DNA of 64,000 nucleotides, from positions 1 to 64,000 of the forward strand of contig JAIXWM010000138.1 of the NCBI GenBank assembly GCA_027491255.1, given 5' to 3'. Origin of the DNA: Rubrivivax sp. (lineage in GTDB: Bacteria; Pseudomonadota; Gammaproteobacteria; Burkholderiales; Burkholderiaceae_C). Positions within the stretch are counted from its first letter, which is position 1, and each line of letters opens with the position of its first letter. Below, piece after piece: positions 9,487 to 18,422 of the stretch. Under the pieces are notes generated by a model, which ran no database searches, had not been told where the DNA came from, and saw nothing but the letters and a program-made list of their open reading frames with translations. A program made the position numbers and the translations under genes.

Positions 9487-10038
9487 ATGACAAGACCGAC
9501 GTGGATCCTGGTGGCCGATGGCTCGCGCGCCCGGCTGTTCGAGCAGGAGCGGCCCGATGACGGGCGGCTGCTGCAACTGCAGTCCTGGGCCAACCCGGCA
9601 CTGCGATTGAGAGCGGAATCCCTGGCGGTGCGCAACCTGGGCCGCGCGAGCAAGGGCCACACCGGCACGGTGAGCTTCGGGCCGAAGACGAGCCTGAAGC
9701 AGCGCGAGCACGACCGCTTCGCGCACGAACTGGCCCAGCACCTGGCCGATGGCGTGCGCGGCGGCCACTGCGACTCGCTGGTGCTGATCGCGTCGAACTC
9801 GATGCTGGGCGAGATCCGCCACGCGCTGCCGACGCAGGCAGCCAAACGCGTGCTGTGGTCGGCGCCCGTGGACCTGACGCGCCTGGACGGACGCGAACTC
9901 AGAGGGCGCATCGATGCCCTGCGCCCGCCGGTGCCGCCGCATGACGCCGCGGGGGCCTCATCACCAGCCCAGGTCCTGCACGAGGAGCCGCAGGCCGGGT
10001 CGTCCTGGGCCGGGGCGCACTTGTCCGGCCCGGCCTGA
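9487..10038 (+). CDS. Host-attachment (Host_attach / baeRF-like) family protein
   Basis: This 183-residue protein begins TWILVADGSRARLFEQE, the signature opening of the family named 'protein required for attachment to host cells', related to archaeal release-factor-like (baeRF) folds. A conserved middle follows with a phosphate-rich loop region (SFGPKTSLKQREHDRFAHELAQHL) and LVLIASNSMLGEIRHAL near residue 100. The C-terminal ~30 residues (after DALRPPVPP) are a divergent tail. The biochemical role of the family is not established; the name comes from a plant-associated context, and translation or stress roles have been proposed from the fold. ATG 9487 is preferred over upstream in-frame starts because conservation begins here. 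It is divergent from the BON protein with 172 nt between them. Confidence 0.75.
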   Translation: MTRPTWILVADGSRARLFEQERPDDGRLLQLQSWANPALRLRAESLAVRNLGRASKGHTGTVSFGPKTSLKQREHDRFAHELAQHLADGVRGGHCDSLVLIASNSMLGEIRHALPTQAAKRVLWSAPVDLTRLDGRELRGRIDALRPPVPPHDAAGASSPAQVLHEEPQAGSSWAGAHLSGPA

Positions 10039-10266
10039 GAGTCTGAGAGCGTGACCTTTCCCCTTTCCCCCTGCAGGAGCGACGGGCCCCGGGAGCCGTG
10101 CGCTCCGCCTTGACCCCCGGCGCCGCCGTGCGTCGGCTCGTTGCCGCTGGGGGGCGATGGGGGGCGACGGGGGCCGGACCCGCGGGGCCGGTCGGTGGCC
10201 GGTCGGCCCCTGGCACCGGCACCGGGCTTGCGGAAGGGGGCTGGAAGGGGGCTGGCAGCTTGGGCG

Positions 10267-11871
10267 TCACCCCTTGACACACACCATCGGCCTCGTGCGC
10301 GCGACGATGCGCGCCAGGCCAGCGGTCTGGGCGGCCTCGACGACGGCGGCAACGTCCTTGTAGGCGCCGGGGGCCTCCTCGGCCAGGCCGCGTGCGCTGG
10401 CGCTGCGCACGGTGATGCCGAGCGCGGCGAGTTCGTCGACGACCGCGCAGCCCTGCCAGGTGCGCGCGGCCTGGTGGCGGCTCATCGCGCGGCCGGCGCC
10501 GTGGCAGGCCGAGGAAAAGGCCAGGGTCTCGCCGGTCACGCTGCCGGCCAGGATGAACGAGCCGGTGCCCATCGAGCCGCCGATCAGCACCGGCTGGCCC
10601 ACCGGTCGCAGCGTCGCGGGCAGCTCCGGGTGGCCGGGCCCGAAGGCGCGCGTCGCACCCTTGCGGTGCACGTGCAGCACGCGCCGTCGCCCGTCGATCT
10701 CGTGCGTCTCGACCTGGCAGGTGTTGTGCGACACGTCGTACAGCAGCGGCAGTTCGGCCGCGGGAAAGAAATGCGCGAAGACCTCGCGCACGAGGTGGGT
10801 CAGGATCTGGCGGTTGGCCAGCGCGCAGTTCACCGCCGCGCGCATGGCGCCGAGGTAGGACTGGCCCAGCGCGCTGGCGATCGGCGCGCAGGCGAGCTCG
10901 CGGTCGGGCAGCACCAGGCCGTGGCGCGGCGCTTCCTCGACCATGCGGGCCAGGTAGTCGGTGCCGATCTGGTGGCCAAGCCCGCGCGAGCCGCAGTGGA
11001 TCATCACGACGGCCTCGCCGAGCCGCAGGCCGAAGGCGGCGGCGGCCTGCGCGTCGCGGATCTCGACGACCTCCTGCACCTCCAGGTAGTGGTTGCCGCT
11101 GCCGAGCGTGCCCATCTCGTCGCGCTGGCGCTCGCGCGCGCGGTCTGAGACTTGTCCAGGCCGGGCGTGGAGCATGCGACCGCGGGCTTCGATGCGCTCG
11201 AGGTCGCCCGCGCGCCCGTAACCCTGCTCGACGGCCCAGGCGGCGCCCCCGGTCAGCATGTCGTGCATGCGGCTGGCGTTCAGCCGCAGCGCGCCGGTAC
11301 TGCCCAAGCCTGCAGGCACACGCGCGTACAGCGCATCGGCCAGCGGCGCGCGCACCGCCTCGATGGCGGAGGCGGCGAGCCCGGTGAGCAGGCAGCGCAC
11401 ACCGCAGGCGATGTCGAAGCCCACGCCGCCGGCCGAGACGACGCCCCCCTCGGTCTCGTCGAAGGCGGCGACGCCGCCGATCGGAAAACCGTAGCCCCAG
11501 TGGCCATCGGGCATGACGATCGAGGCGCCGACGATGCCCGGCAGTGCGGCCACACGCACGGCCTGCTGCAGCGCCTGTGCGTCCAAGCCGCGCAGCAGCG
11601 TGGCATCGGCAAACACGCGCACGGGCACGCGCATCGCGCCGCTGGCAGGCAGTTCCCACTGCGCAGGGCCGATGCGGCGGAAGGCGGCAGCCTCGGGCGC
11701 GCGGGCCGCGTCCGCCTGGAGAGGCTCGGGTTCGTGCGAGGGCGAGGGCGAGGGCGGGGGCGGGGGCGAGGACGAGGACGAGGGCGAGGGCGAGGGCGAG
11801 GGCGAGGGCGGCGCCCCGGCCGTCACACCTGCAGCGGCTGCACCGCTGGGCGGGTCCAGCCTCTCAGACAT
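10267..11871 (-). CDS. rtcB: RtcB-family 3'-phosphate/5'-OH RNA ligase with low-complexity N-terminal extension
   Basis: RtcB joins RNA 2',3'-cyclic phosphate or 3'-phosphate ends to 5'-OH ends using GTP and Mn2+, repairing cleaved tRNA and other RNA. Visible active-site motifs are VGFDIACGVR (metal-binding Cys ~156), GSGNHYLEVQ, IHCGSRGLGHQIG, YDVSHNTCQVE, and SSACHGAGRAMSR containing the His that carries GMP in the family. At 534 residues it is longer than the ~400-480 usual; the extra part is an unstructured Pro/Ser-rich stretch at ~20-50 coded by a hexanucleotide microsatellite. Its start overlaps the archease stop by 8 nt (ATGTCTGA), so the two are translationally coupled. No RtcA or RtcR gene is adjacent. 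Confidence 0.93.
   Translation of the reverse strand: MSERLDPPSGAAAAGVTAGAPPSPSPSPSPSSSSSPPPPPSPSPSHEPEPLQADAARAPEAAAFRRIGPAQWELPASGAMRVPVRVFADATLLRGLDAQALQQAVRVAALPGIVGASIVMPDGHWGYGFPIGGVAAFDETEGGVVSAGGVGFDIACGVRCLLTGLAASAIEAVRAPLADALYARVPAGLGSTGALRLNASRMHDMLTGGAAWAVEQGYGRAGDLERIEARGRMLHARPGQVSDRARERQRDEMGTLGSGNHYLEVQEVVEIRDAQAAAAFGLRLGEAVVMIHCGSRGLGHQIGTDYLARMVEEAPRHGLVLPDRELACAPIASALGQSYLGAMRAAVNCALANRQILTHLVREVFAHFFPAAELPLLYDVSHNTCQVETHEIDGRRRVLHVHRKGATRAFGPGHPELPATLRPVGQPVLIGGSMGTGSFILAGSVTGETLAFSSACHGAGRAMSRHQAARTWQGCAVVDELAALGITVRSASARGLAEEAPGAYKDVAAVVEAAQTAGLARIVARTRPMVCVKG
11735..11811. repeat. GAGGGC-type hexanucleotide microsatellite inside rtcB
   Basis: About twelve units of GAGGGC or close variants (GGGGGC, GAGGAC) run without interruption. 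Read on the minus strand they code for alternating Pro and Ser residues. Because the unit is 6 nt, gain or loss of units changes the length of the linker without shifting the frame. Confidence 0.85.
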
Positions 11872-12340
11872 CGACGACCGCCTGCGCCACCCAGCCGCCG
11901 GCCGACGGTGCGACGCGCAAGGCCGTGAAGGTGGCGCCCTTGACCTCCACCGCCGGCTCGTGGCGTGACGGCTCGAGCGCTTCTCCGCGCGCGCGGGCGC
12001 GCAGGCGATGGCCTGCGACCGTCACCGCGAAGTCGCAGAACAGCATGCGCCGGGCCGCCATCGCGTGGACGATGGCGTTGAGCCAGGCGACGAACAGCGA
12101 CTCGTCGTCGGCGGCGCGGCAGGTCAGCGTCACCGCGGTGACCGGACGCACGCGGTCCAACGGCACCACGACGGCCGTGAGTGCCCGCCCCGCTTGCGCG
12201 AAGGCCTCGGCCAGGCTCGGCGCCCAGCCACGCACGCCGACGTCGGCGCCGTGCTCGAAGTGCTCCCAGCCGGAAGGCGGGCGCGGCCACGGGGGCGTCA
12301 GCGGGGCAGGGGTGCCGGACATCCTGTGCTTGTCGCGCAT
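11864..12340 (-). CDS. Archease, RtcB activator
   Basis: Archease promotes guanylylation of RtcB and lets it turn over many times. This 158-residue protein shows the family layout: GWEHFEHGADVGVRGW near the N-terminus (the conserved H-x-A/T-D-x-G element), DDESLFVAWLNAIVHAM in the middle, and the C-terminal EVKGATFTALRV followed by a short tail ending in VVDV. The final Asp/Val tail corresponds to the metal-binding end in studied homologues. The stop codon overlaps the rtcB start, as expected for a cofactor made with its ligase. ATG 12340 and the in-frame ATG 12322 (MSGTPAP) are both possible starts; conservation begins after both. Confidence 0.88.
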   Translation of the reverse strand: MRDKHRMSGTPAPLTPPWPRPPSGWEHFEHGADVGVRGWAPSLAEAFAQAGRALTAVVVPLDRVRPVTAVTLTCRAADDESLFVAWLNAIVHAMAARRMLFCDFAVTVAGHRLRARARGEALEPSRHEPAVEVKGATFTALRVAPSAGGWVAQAVVDV

Positions 12341-12409
12341 CCTGGGGCGTGGCGCTTGAGGTGACGCAAGCCCGCGCGCCGCAGCCCGCCCCTGGAGCGT
12401 CAGGACTCC

Positions 12410-14005
12410 TCACAGCAACTCCTCGGGCGCGATCGCGCGCAGCAGGCGCGACAGCGCCCGGCGCCACAGCCCGGCCTGCGGCTCGTGGTCGGTGTGCACC
12501 ACGAGCCCGCGCTCCTCGGACTGCCACTGCAGGTGCGCCACGCCGTCGGCCGGCTCGATCCAGCGCACGCGCCAGGAGCGCGCCGGGTGCGCCGCCTCGT
12601 CGAACAACTGCCCGAGCGTCTGGCCCAGCGCGGGGCTGTCGAGCAGCAGCGCGATCTCCGTGTTCGTGTCGCGCGAGCGCGGATCCAGGTTCATCGAGCC
12701 GACGACGACGTGCCGCCGGTCGATGGCGAAGGCCTTGGTGTGCAGCGTGCCGCCCGACCAACGTGCCGGGTTGCGCCAGCGCGGTGTGGCGTCGGCGGCC
12801 GGGCGCAGTTCGTGCAGTTCCACGCCGGCCCGTGCCAGCGCCGCGCGGTGGCGGCTGTAGCCGGCGTGGCCCATCGGCAGCATCTCGGCCGAGGCCAGGG
12901 AGTTGGTCAGCACGCGCACGCGCACGCCGCGGCGCACCAGCGCGGCGAGCGTGCGCAGGCCCTCGTCGCTGGGGATGAGGTAGGGGGAGACCAGCAGCAA
13001 CTCGCTGCGCGCGGCGGCGAGCAGGGGCTGGATCCTGGCGGCCAGCACCGGCATCGTCGATCCGGGGTCGTCGCCCGCCGCCACCTTCGAGGGCGGGTCG
13101 TGGAAGACCTGCGCCTCGGCGGGTACCAGGGCCGCCTGAGTGTCGAGCAGGCCGGGGCCGATGTCCCTGGCGCGCCAGGCGCTGGCGTAATCAGAGGCGC
13201 GGAAGCTGCGCTCCTGGGTGGCGAGCAAGCCTTCGAATTCACGCTGCGCCTGCGGGCCGGGGTGCGGTTCGCGCAGCAGCGCCTGCACCGGCACGGCCCA
13301 GGCGCTGTTCCAGTAGGCGTCGAAGCTGGCCGAGATCGCGGGCACCGCAGAGCCCGACAGCAGCAGGTCCAGGTCGGCGAAGTTCACGCCGTCTGCGGCG
13401 TCGAAGTACTCGTTGCCGAGGTTGCGGCCCCCCACCACGGCGACGGCGTTGTCGGCCACCCACAGCTTGTTGTGCATGCGCCGGTTCAGTCGCTTCGAGT
13501 CGGCCAGCAACTCCAGCACATGGCCTGGCCCGAAGCGGCCGCGGGTGGCGAAGGGGTTGAACAGGCGCACCTGCACCGGCCCGGCGCTCGCCAGGGTGCT
13601 CAGGTCCAGGTCCTTGCCGAGCGCGTCCAGGTCGTCCACGAGCAGGCGCACGCGCACGCCGCGGCGCGCGGCGGCCAGCACCCGGGCCATCAGCACGCGG
13701 GTCGTGGCGTCGTCGCGGACGATGTAGTACTGCAGGTCCAGCGTGTGCTGCGCGCGCTCGGCCAGCGCGACGCGCACGCCGAGGGCGTCCTGGCCGGCCA
13801 CGAGCGGCAGCGCGCCGCTGGACGCGCCGTCGGGCGGGCGGAAGGCGCGGGCGAGCGCGGTCGTGGCCGGCTGCTCCCAGGCCCATGTCTCGGGCTGGGG
13901 CGTGGTGCCGAGCCGCAGCGTCGAGCAGGCGCCCAGGGCCAGCAGCAGGCCCAGGGCCAGGGGCAGCAGGCGCGTGCGCAGGATCACTGACTCCCTTTCA
14001 CTCAC
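12410..14005 (-). CDS. Phospholipase D / cardiolipin-synthase-like lipoprotein
   Basis: The protein has 531 residues with a lipoprotein signal: a hydrophobic stretch (LLPLALGLLLALGAC) ending in a lipobox with Cys ~27. Two HKD motifs are present, RMHNKLWVADNAVAVVGGRN (~185) and LHTKAFAIDRRHVVVGSMNL (~420), each followed by an acidic/Asn-rich strand. This is the YmdC/ClsC-like branch of the PLD superfamily, whose members transfer phosphatidyl groups or hydrolyse phosphodiesters. Lipid anchoring suggests action at the envelope. It lies 69 nt upstream of the archease gene on the same strand and may share its transcript, although no functional link between a lipid enzyme and RNA repair is established. 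Confidence 0.85.
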   Translation of the reverse strand: MSERESVILRTRLLPLALGLLLALGACSTLRLGTTPQPETWAWEQPATTALARAFRPPDGASSGALPLVAGQDALGVRVALAERAQHTLDLQYYIVRDDATTRVLMARVLAAARRGVRVRLLVDDLDALGKDLDLSTLASAGPVQVRLFNPFATRGRFGPGHVLELLADSKRLNRRMHNKLWVADNAVAVVGGRNLGNEYFDAADGVNFADLDLLLSGSAVPAISASFDAYWNSAWAVPVQALLREPHPGPQAQREFEGLLATQERSFRASDYASAWRARDIGPGLLDTQAALVPAEAQVFHDPPSKVAAGDDPGSTMPVLAARIQPLLAAARSELLLVSPYLIPSDEGLRTLAALVRRGVRVRVLTNSLASAEMLPMGHAGYSRHRAALARAGVELHELRPAADATPRWRNPARWSGGTLHTKAFAIDRRHVVVGSMNLDPRSRDTNTEIALLLDSPALGQTLGQLFDEAAHPARSWRVRWIEPADGVAHLQWQSEERGLVVHTDHEPQAGLWRRALSRLLRAIAPEELL

Positions 14006-14161
14006 GGTGTGTCAACGCCGCAGCCGCACTGGTTGCGCGCCGGCAGGCCGCCGGGCGCCAGGCGCGACGCGGCACGCGGACCCACAATGACGGCAACGGC
14101 CCGATCCGCGACCAGGCACCATGGGTGCCGGCCGGCCGTCAGCCATGCCGAGGAACCGCCC

Positions 14162-14557
14162 ATGACCGTCCCGTCCAACCCTGCCGCGCCGGCGCTCGCC
14201 GACGGTGAGTTCGCCCTGCACGACCTGCGCGTGCGCGTCGTCGAGGTCGGCGCGCGCTGCACCTGCAGCATGAGCGTGGGCGACCAGATCGAATTGCGCG
14301 GCGGCAAGCTGTCCATCCCCGGCGACCGGTCGTTCTGCCTGTATGCGCTGCAGGCGGTGATTCCGCTGCTGCCGGCCAAGCAGCGCATGAACCACCCGGC
14401 CGACTGGATGGAGACCGACAGCACCTGCACCTGCCCCGACCCGGCCTGCAAGCTGCTGATGCAGATCGAGCGCACGCGTCTGAGCACCTTCCGGCACGAC
14501 GAGGTCAGCGCCCAGGTGGCGTGGGAGGATGTGCGCTCGGCGCGGCCCGTGGCTTGA
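14162..14557 (+). CDS. TIGR04076-family small Cys-rich protein
   Basis: This 131-residue protein carries the hallmarks of the TIGR04076 family: VRVVEVGARCTCSMSVGD, LRGGKLSIPGDRSFCLYAL, PLLPAKQRMN, and a terminal cysteine pattern CTCPDPACKLLMQIER. The spaced cysteines could hold a metal or act in redox chemistry, but the family has no known function. The frame is open upstream to 14009, but ATG 14162 is chosen because conservation starts just after it. It faces away from the phospholipase-D-like gene and converges on the SRAP gene. Confidence 0.75.
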   Translation: MTVPSNPAAPALADGEFALHDLRVRVVEVGARCTCSMSVGDQIELRGGKLSIPGDRSFCLYALQAVIPLLPAKQRMNHPADWMETDSTCTCPDPACKLLMQIERTRLSTFRHDEVSAQVAWEDVRSARPVA

Positions 14558-14677
14558 TGGCGGGCCCGGCGCCAGGGCCCGGCCGGCCGGGGTGCTGCGT
14601 CGCGCCGGCACGCACGCACCGGGCCGGTGTGGCGGGTGGCCGGTGAAGGCGCCAGGCCGCGATGACGGCGGCGGCGC

Positions 14678-15376
14678 TCAGTCCCCGAACAGGTCCGCCT
14701 TGCCGGGCTCGACCACCGGCCCCGCGTCGAACACCTCCGCCGGTGCCAGCCCGACGACCGCGGCTGCCTCGGCAGGCGTGCCGTGGAGCCAGGCGGTCTC
14801 GTCCTGCGCCCGCAGGACGACGACCGAGCGCTTGTCCTGGCGGTCGGGCGGCAAGGCGGGGTCGGGCTTGTGCATGCGGCGCATCAGCGGGTGGGCGTCG
14901 GCGTTCAGCGTGAGCATGGTGTAGCTCTCGACAAGCTCGCCGCTGGCGGGGTCGGCCCAGGTGTTCCACAGCCCGGCCAGCGCCCAGGGCTGGCCGTCGG
15001 CGCGGCGGAAGCGCCACCACACGTTGCGCCCGCTCTCCCAGCAGGGCTCGTCGAACCAGGCGGCCGGAATGATGCAGCGCTGGCCGCGCGCCCAGGGCTG
15101 GCGGTAGCTGGCCTTGGCGGCCAGTTCCTCGAAGCGGGCGTTGTTGGTCGAATAGGGCAGCCGGGCCGACTTGGCGAAGGCCGGCACGAGCGCCCACTGC
15201 CCGACGACAAGTTCGGGCGCGCCCGCCTCACCCGGCGCGCCTCGTTGCCGCGCACGGATGAAGGGGCCCGGCGCGCGCGGGAACACCGGGCCGGCAGGAA
15301 AGCTCACCGAGGCCTGGCGCGGCAGCCAGCGCTGCAGCACGTCCTGTGGGCGGGGCGGGGCGTAGCGGTTGCACAT
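14678..15376 (-). CDS. SRAP-domain protein (YedK/HMCES-like abasic-site crosslinker)
   Basis: SRAP proteins trap abasic sites in single-stranded DNA through Cys2, protecting them during replication. The 232-residue sequence starts MCNRY, giving Cys2 and Arg4. It keeps the Asn-Ala-Arg element (TNNARFEE, ~80) and a His near ~165 (MRRMHKPDP). The segment that contains the catalytic Glu in YedK (WFEW) reads AAWFDEPCW here, so Asp or the following Glu takes that place. The AGLWNTW element is present. This marks a divergent sub-branch. No LexA box is obvious upstream. It stands alone, with convergent and divergent neighbours. Confidence 0.82.
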   Translation of the reverse strand: MCNRYAPPRPQDVLQRWLPRQASVSFPAGPVFPRAPGPFIRARQRGAPGEAGAPELVVGQWALVPAFAKSARLPYSTNNARFEELAAKASYRQPWARGQRCIIPAAWFDEPCWESGRNVWWRFRRADGQPWALAGLWNTWADPASGELVESYTMLTLNADAHPLMRRMHKPDPALPPDRQDKRSVVVLRAQDETAWLHGTPAEAAAVVGLAPAEVFDAGPVVEPGKADLFGD

Positions 15377-15467
15377 GGCGTGGGGTGGCGTGGGCGCATT
15401 TTGACCGGCCGGCCCAGGTCGGCCCGCGCCGCGGTGGCCACCGGCGGCGCGCCCGGCTCCCGGTCTC

Positions 15468-18047
15468 TCAGTTCGACACGCTGATGACGTCGAAGCGCGC
15501 GGCCTGTTTCTCGAACATCACCCGGCCGGTGGCGCGGTCGATGATCTTCAGGCCCAGGATGAGCGTGCCGTGCGAGTTCTGCGCCTGGATCGAGAAGTCC
15601 TTGCGCAGTTCGATGTGGAAGCCGTCGCTGCGTTCCTGGCCGGCTTCGCGCATCGTGTAGGCCTTGTACATGCGGGTCGAGTCCCCGTTGGTCAGCCGCA
15701 GTTCCGTGTCCACGCTCGACGAGCCCTGGGAGGCGAAGCAGGCCAGCACGTTGATGTGGTTCCTGCCCATGCCGCAGGTCAGCACCGCGAGGTAGGGGTA
15801 GGCCTTGATCCGCTCGGCGCGTTCCTTGGCGGCCTGTTCTTCGCGCAGACGTTCGGCTTCGGCCAAGCGCTTGTCCTCGGCGCGCCGGTAGTCGACGGCG
15901 CTCTTGCCGGCCGCGCGGCCCTTGACTTCGTCGTCCAGGAAGTCCAGCACTGCGGCGGGGGAAGGGCCGGTTTCGGCGCTGTAGCCGCTCTTGTTCATGC
16001 GTGCCACGGCCGCCTTGAAGGCCTCGGGCGTGTCGGCGTTGAACCCCTTGAGCGCGCGCACCTGCGCCGGCGTTGCGCTGCCGATCTTCTGCGCGAACGC
16101 GTAGTCGGCGTAGTTCTCGAAACCCTGGGAGACCGCGAAGGGCTCGCGCGCCTCTTCGCGGTTCATGGCCGGCCCCACGTTGTAGGCGAACTGCCCGTCG
16201 CGGCCGATGGCGGTCATGTACTGGTAGAGGTTGGCCGCGTTGTCGGCCACGATGTGGCACTTGTCCTGGTTGATCGCGGCGTACAGCTCGTCGGCGCTGT
16301 CATGGACCACGCTGAACCCCTTGCCCTTGGGGATCTTCGACCAGGTCAGGAATTCCGGCGAGCGCACCAGCCCCAGCAGGACCATGGCGTCCTGGGCCTT
16401 GACCGTGCAGAAGGCGTCCTCGGGCTTGCCGGCGAAGGCCTTGCCCCTGCGGTAGACGCGCAGGGTGCCTGCCAGTTCGGTCTTCTGCGAGACGGCGTTC
16501 CTGATGCGCTCGAAGCGCTCGACCATCTCCTGGCGCAGGCGGTCGGACTCCTTGCGCGCCGCCTCGAGCTGGTGCGTCCGGGCGGCGGCCAGCTCGGCGG
16601 CCGGGATCGAGGCCAGCGGCTCGAACCGCGGCTCGCTCAGCCGGGCCTGCAGCGTCTGCGTCAACTCCGTGAGCGCCGCGCGCTCACGGCTGTTCTCACC
16701 CGGCCTGGACGGTGAGCGCAGGAGCACCGCCTCGACCGCCGGGTGGGGCTCGAGCTGGGCATCGAAGGTGATCACGAGCGGATGCTCCCGCCCGATGCCC
16801 TGCAGCCCCTGCGACCGTGCGCCTTCGCTCGCGTCGGCCACCATGAACGTCAGGTCAGGCGAGCGCGCCGATTCCGGCAGACTGGCCACCTTGATGCCTT
16901 TGGCGGCGAGGACCTCGCGCAGCTTCTGCGCGAGCTGCGCCAGATAGACCCGTTGGTCCTGCACGCGTGCCGGGTTGTCACGGGTGGACATGCCGCCCTG
17001 GGTGATGACGTCGCGGCCGTCCTGCTGCAGCTTGGCGGGTTCGGTGTCGGCCGTCAGGGTCAGCGCGGCCGAGTCGACCAGGCTGCGCCCGGACACTCGC
17101 GTGCGCGTGTCGAGCAGCAGCACCCGCACGGGCGTGCGGCCGTCGCCCAGGGTGGCGGTGCCGGAGAGGTCGCGCTTGAAGCTGGGGTGCTGCTTGTCCA
17201 GGTGCACGTTCAGGTCCAGGGCGCCGACCGAGTTCAGCACCGCGAGTGCCACGCGCGCGTCCTGCGCGGTGATGCTGTCGAACCGGTCCCGGCTGGTGTT
17301 GCGGTCGCGCAGGGCGGCGTCGGCGCCGACGAGGAATTCCATGAACTCCTGCAGGCGCCTCGGGTCCTGGGTGCCTCGGGCCATGAGCCTGGGCCAGTCG
17401 TCTGCGGCGATGGCATTCGTCGTTGGCACGGCCGGCGGGGCCGGGGTCGGTGCCGGTACGGGGGTGAGGGCAGGGGCAGGGGCAGGGGCAGGGGCAGGTG
17501 CCGTGGAGCGCGGCGCCGTGCGGCCTGCGGCGATGGGGGGCGTTGCGACGCTGGAGGCGCTTGCAGGGGCGGCGCCGGGCGCCTGTGCCGCTGCCGCGCT
17601 GCCATCGGCCGCGGCGTGCCGCATGTCGAAGATGCAGGAGCGGCGTGCCAGCGTCCTGCCATCGGCGCGGAACATCGGCGCCTCGACCCGGAACCTGCCG
17701 TTGGCCACCGGGCCTTCGGCGCGGATGGACCAGCTGCGGTCGGGCGCGTTCTTGCGCACACCCGCGACCTCGACGCGCACCGCCGACCGGTTCTCGAACC
17801 ACACCGCGGTCTGCTCGATGAGTTCGTCCGTGTCCGTCTTGACCACCGCCAGGCGCCCGGTCACGGTGAAGGCCAGCGGCACCGTGTAGGGCTGCAGCGC
17901 GCCGGCCGGCCCGGTGCCTTCGCTGCAGGCGATCGTGCCACGCCACAGCCCCTCGGGGCTGGAGCCGGCGTCGGCCCCCTGGGCATGGACGGTCCAGGGC
18001 ACCAAGGCGCCGCACAGCAGGAGGGCGGGCAGACGGAGCGATTTCAT
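15468..18047 (-). CDS. Large exported protein of unknown function
   Basis: The protein has 859 residues and begins with a clear signal peptide (MKSLRLPALLLCGALVPWTVHA, cut after AHA-like VHA). Residues ~28-140 form a beta-rich domain with two or more Cys (GLWRGTIACSEG, RRSCIFDMRH). A Pro/Ala-rich linker at ~155-215 is coded by GGGGCA-type repeats. The middle contains an Asp/Glu/Lys-rich helical region with a predicted coiled coil (~535-560 and ~735-770, the latter EAERLREEQAAKERAERI). A C-terminal beta domain includes two Cys (LTCGMGRNHINVLACF) and ends in RFDVISVSN. I recognise no family. The layout suggests a modular periplasmic or cell-surface protein. Confidence 0.7.
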   Translation of the reverse strand: MKSLRLPALLLCGALVPWTVHAQGADAGSSPEGLWRGTIACSEGTGPAGALQPYTVPLAFTVTGRLAVVKTDTDELIEQTAVWFENRSAVRVEVAGVRKNAPDRSWSIRAEGPVANGRFRVEAPMFRADGRTLARRSCIFDMRHAAADGSAAAAQAPGAAPASASSVATPPIAAGRTAPRSTAPAPAPAPAPALTPVPAPTPAPPAVPTTNAIAADDWPRLMARGTQDPRRLQEFMEFLVGADAALRDRNTSRDRFDSITAQDARVALAVLNSVGALDLNVHLDKQHPSFKRDLSGTATLGDGRTPVRVLLLDTRTRVSGRSLVDSAALTLTADTEPAKLQQDGRDVITQGGMSTRDNPARVQDQRVYLAQLAQKLREVLAAKGIKVASLPESARSPDLTFMVADASEGARSQGLQGIGREHPLVITFDAQLEPHPAVEAVLLRSPSRPGENSRERAALTELTQTLQARLSEPRFEPLASIPAAELAAARTHQLEAARKESDRLRQEMVERFERIRNAVSQKTELAGTLRVYRRGKAFAGKPEDAFCTVKAQDAMVLLGLVRSPEFLTWSKIPKGKGFSVVHDSADELYAAINQDKCHIVADNAANLYQYMTAIGRDGQFAYNVGPAMNREEAREPFAVSQGFENYADYAFAQKIGSATPAQVRALKGFNADTPEAFKAAVARMNKSGYSAETGPSPAAVLDFLDDEVKGRAAGKSAVDYRRAEDKRLAEAERLREEQAAKERAERIKAYPYLAVLTCGMGRNHINVLACFASQGSSSVDTELRLTNGDSTRMYKAYTMREAGQERSDGFHIELRKDFSIQAQNSHGTLILGLKIIDRATGRVMFEKQAARFDVISVSN

Positions 18048-18422
18048 GGGAGTCTCTTTTCAGGAATGCGGGCCGGGATGCGGCGGCGTTCAGCCGTCGT
18101 GGCCGATCGTCGGGCACGCGGGACGCCAGGCGCGGCGGTGCACCGGGCGCCTGAGAGGCGTTGCCCCAGGCCCGACCCGCGTGCCAAACCACCCCGGCTG
18201 TTCGCTGCACGTCCTTGCCATGGCGCGAGCAAGGTGTGCGGTCGGTGCCAGGAACCGGGTCGTCTGGACATGCCTTTCAGGCACTGCGGAAAAGCTCCCG
18301 GGTGCCGTGGTGACGCGGCCGTGGATCCGACGGGCCTGCCGCCATGCCGCGAACGCTCGCTGCATCGGGGATCAGAATGGACAACGGGTCAGCCCCTTTC
18401 GAAGCCAACCCGTTGTTTTCAT
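18048..18422. other. Gene-free stretch upstream of the exported protein
   Basis: I see no convincing gene in this ~375-base stretch. It should contain the promoter of the minus-strand exported protein (its leader begins at 18048). At its right end it holds a hairpin next to the tRNA. Confidence 0.5.
18382..18419. terminator. Hairpin next to tRNA-Thr 3' end
   Basis: Two 8-nt arms, CAACGGGT at 18382-18389 and ACCCGTTG at 18408-18415, enclose an 18-nt loop, and TTTT follows on the plus strand. On the minus strand the hairpin comes a few bases after the tRNA 3' end, but no T-run follows it in that direction. It may end the tRNA transcript or act as a processing signal. Confidence 0.45.

Noticed and set aside
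17444..17515. GGGGCA tandem tract as a CRISPR-like array
   Set aside because: It is a coding microsatellite for a Pro-Ala linker in the exported protein; there are no spacers.
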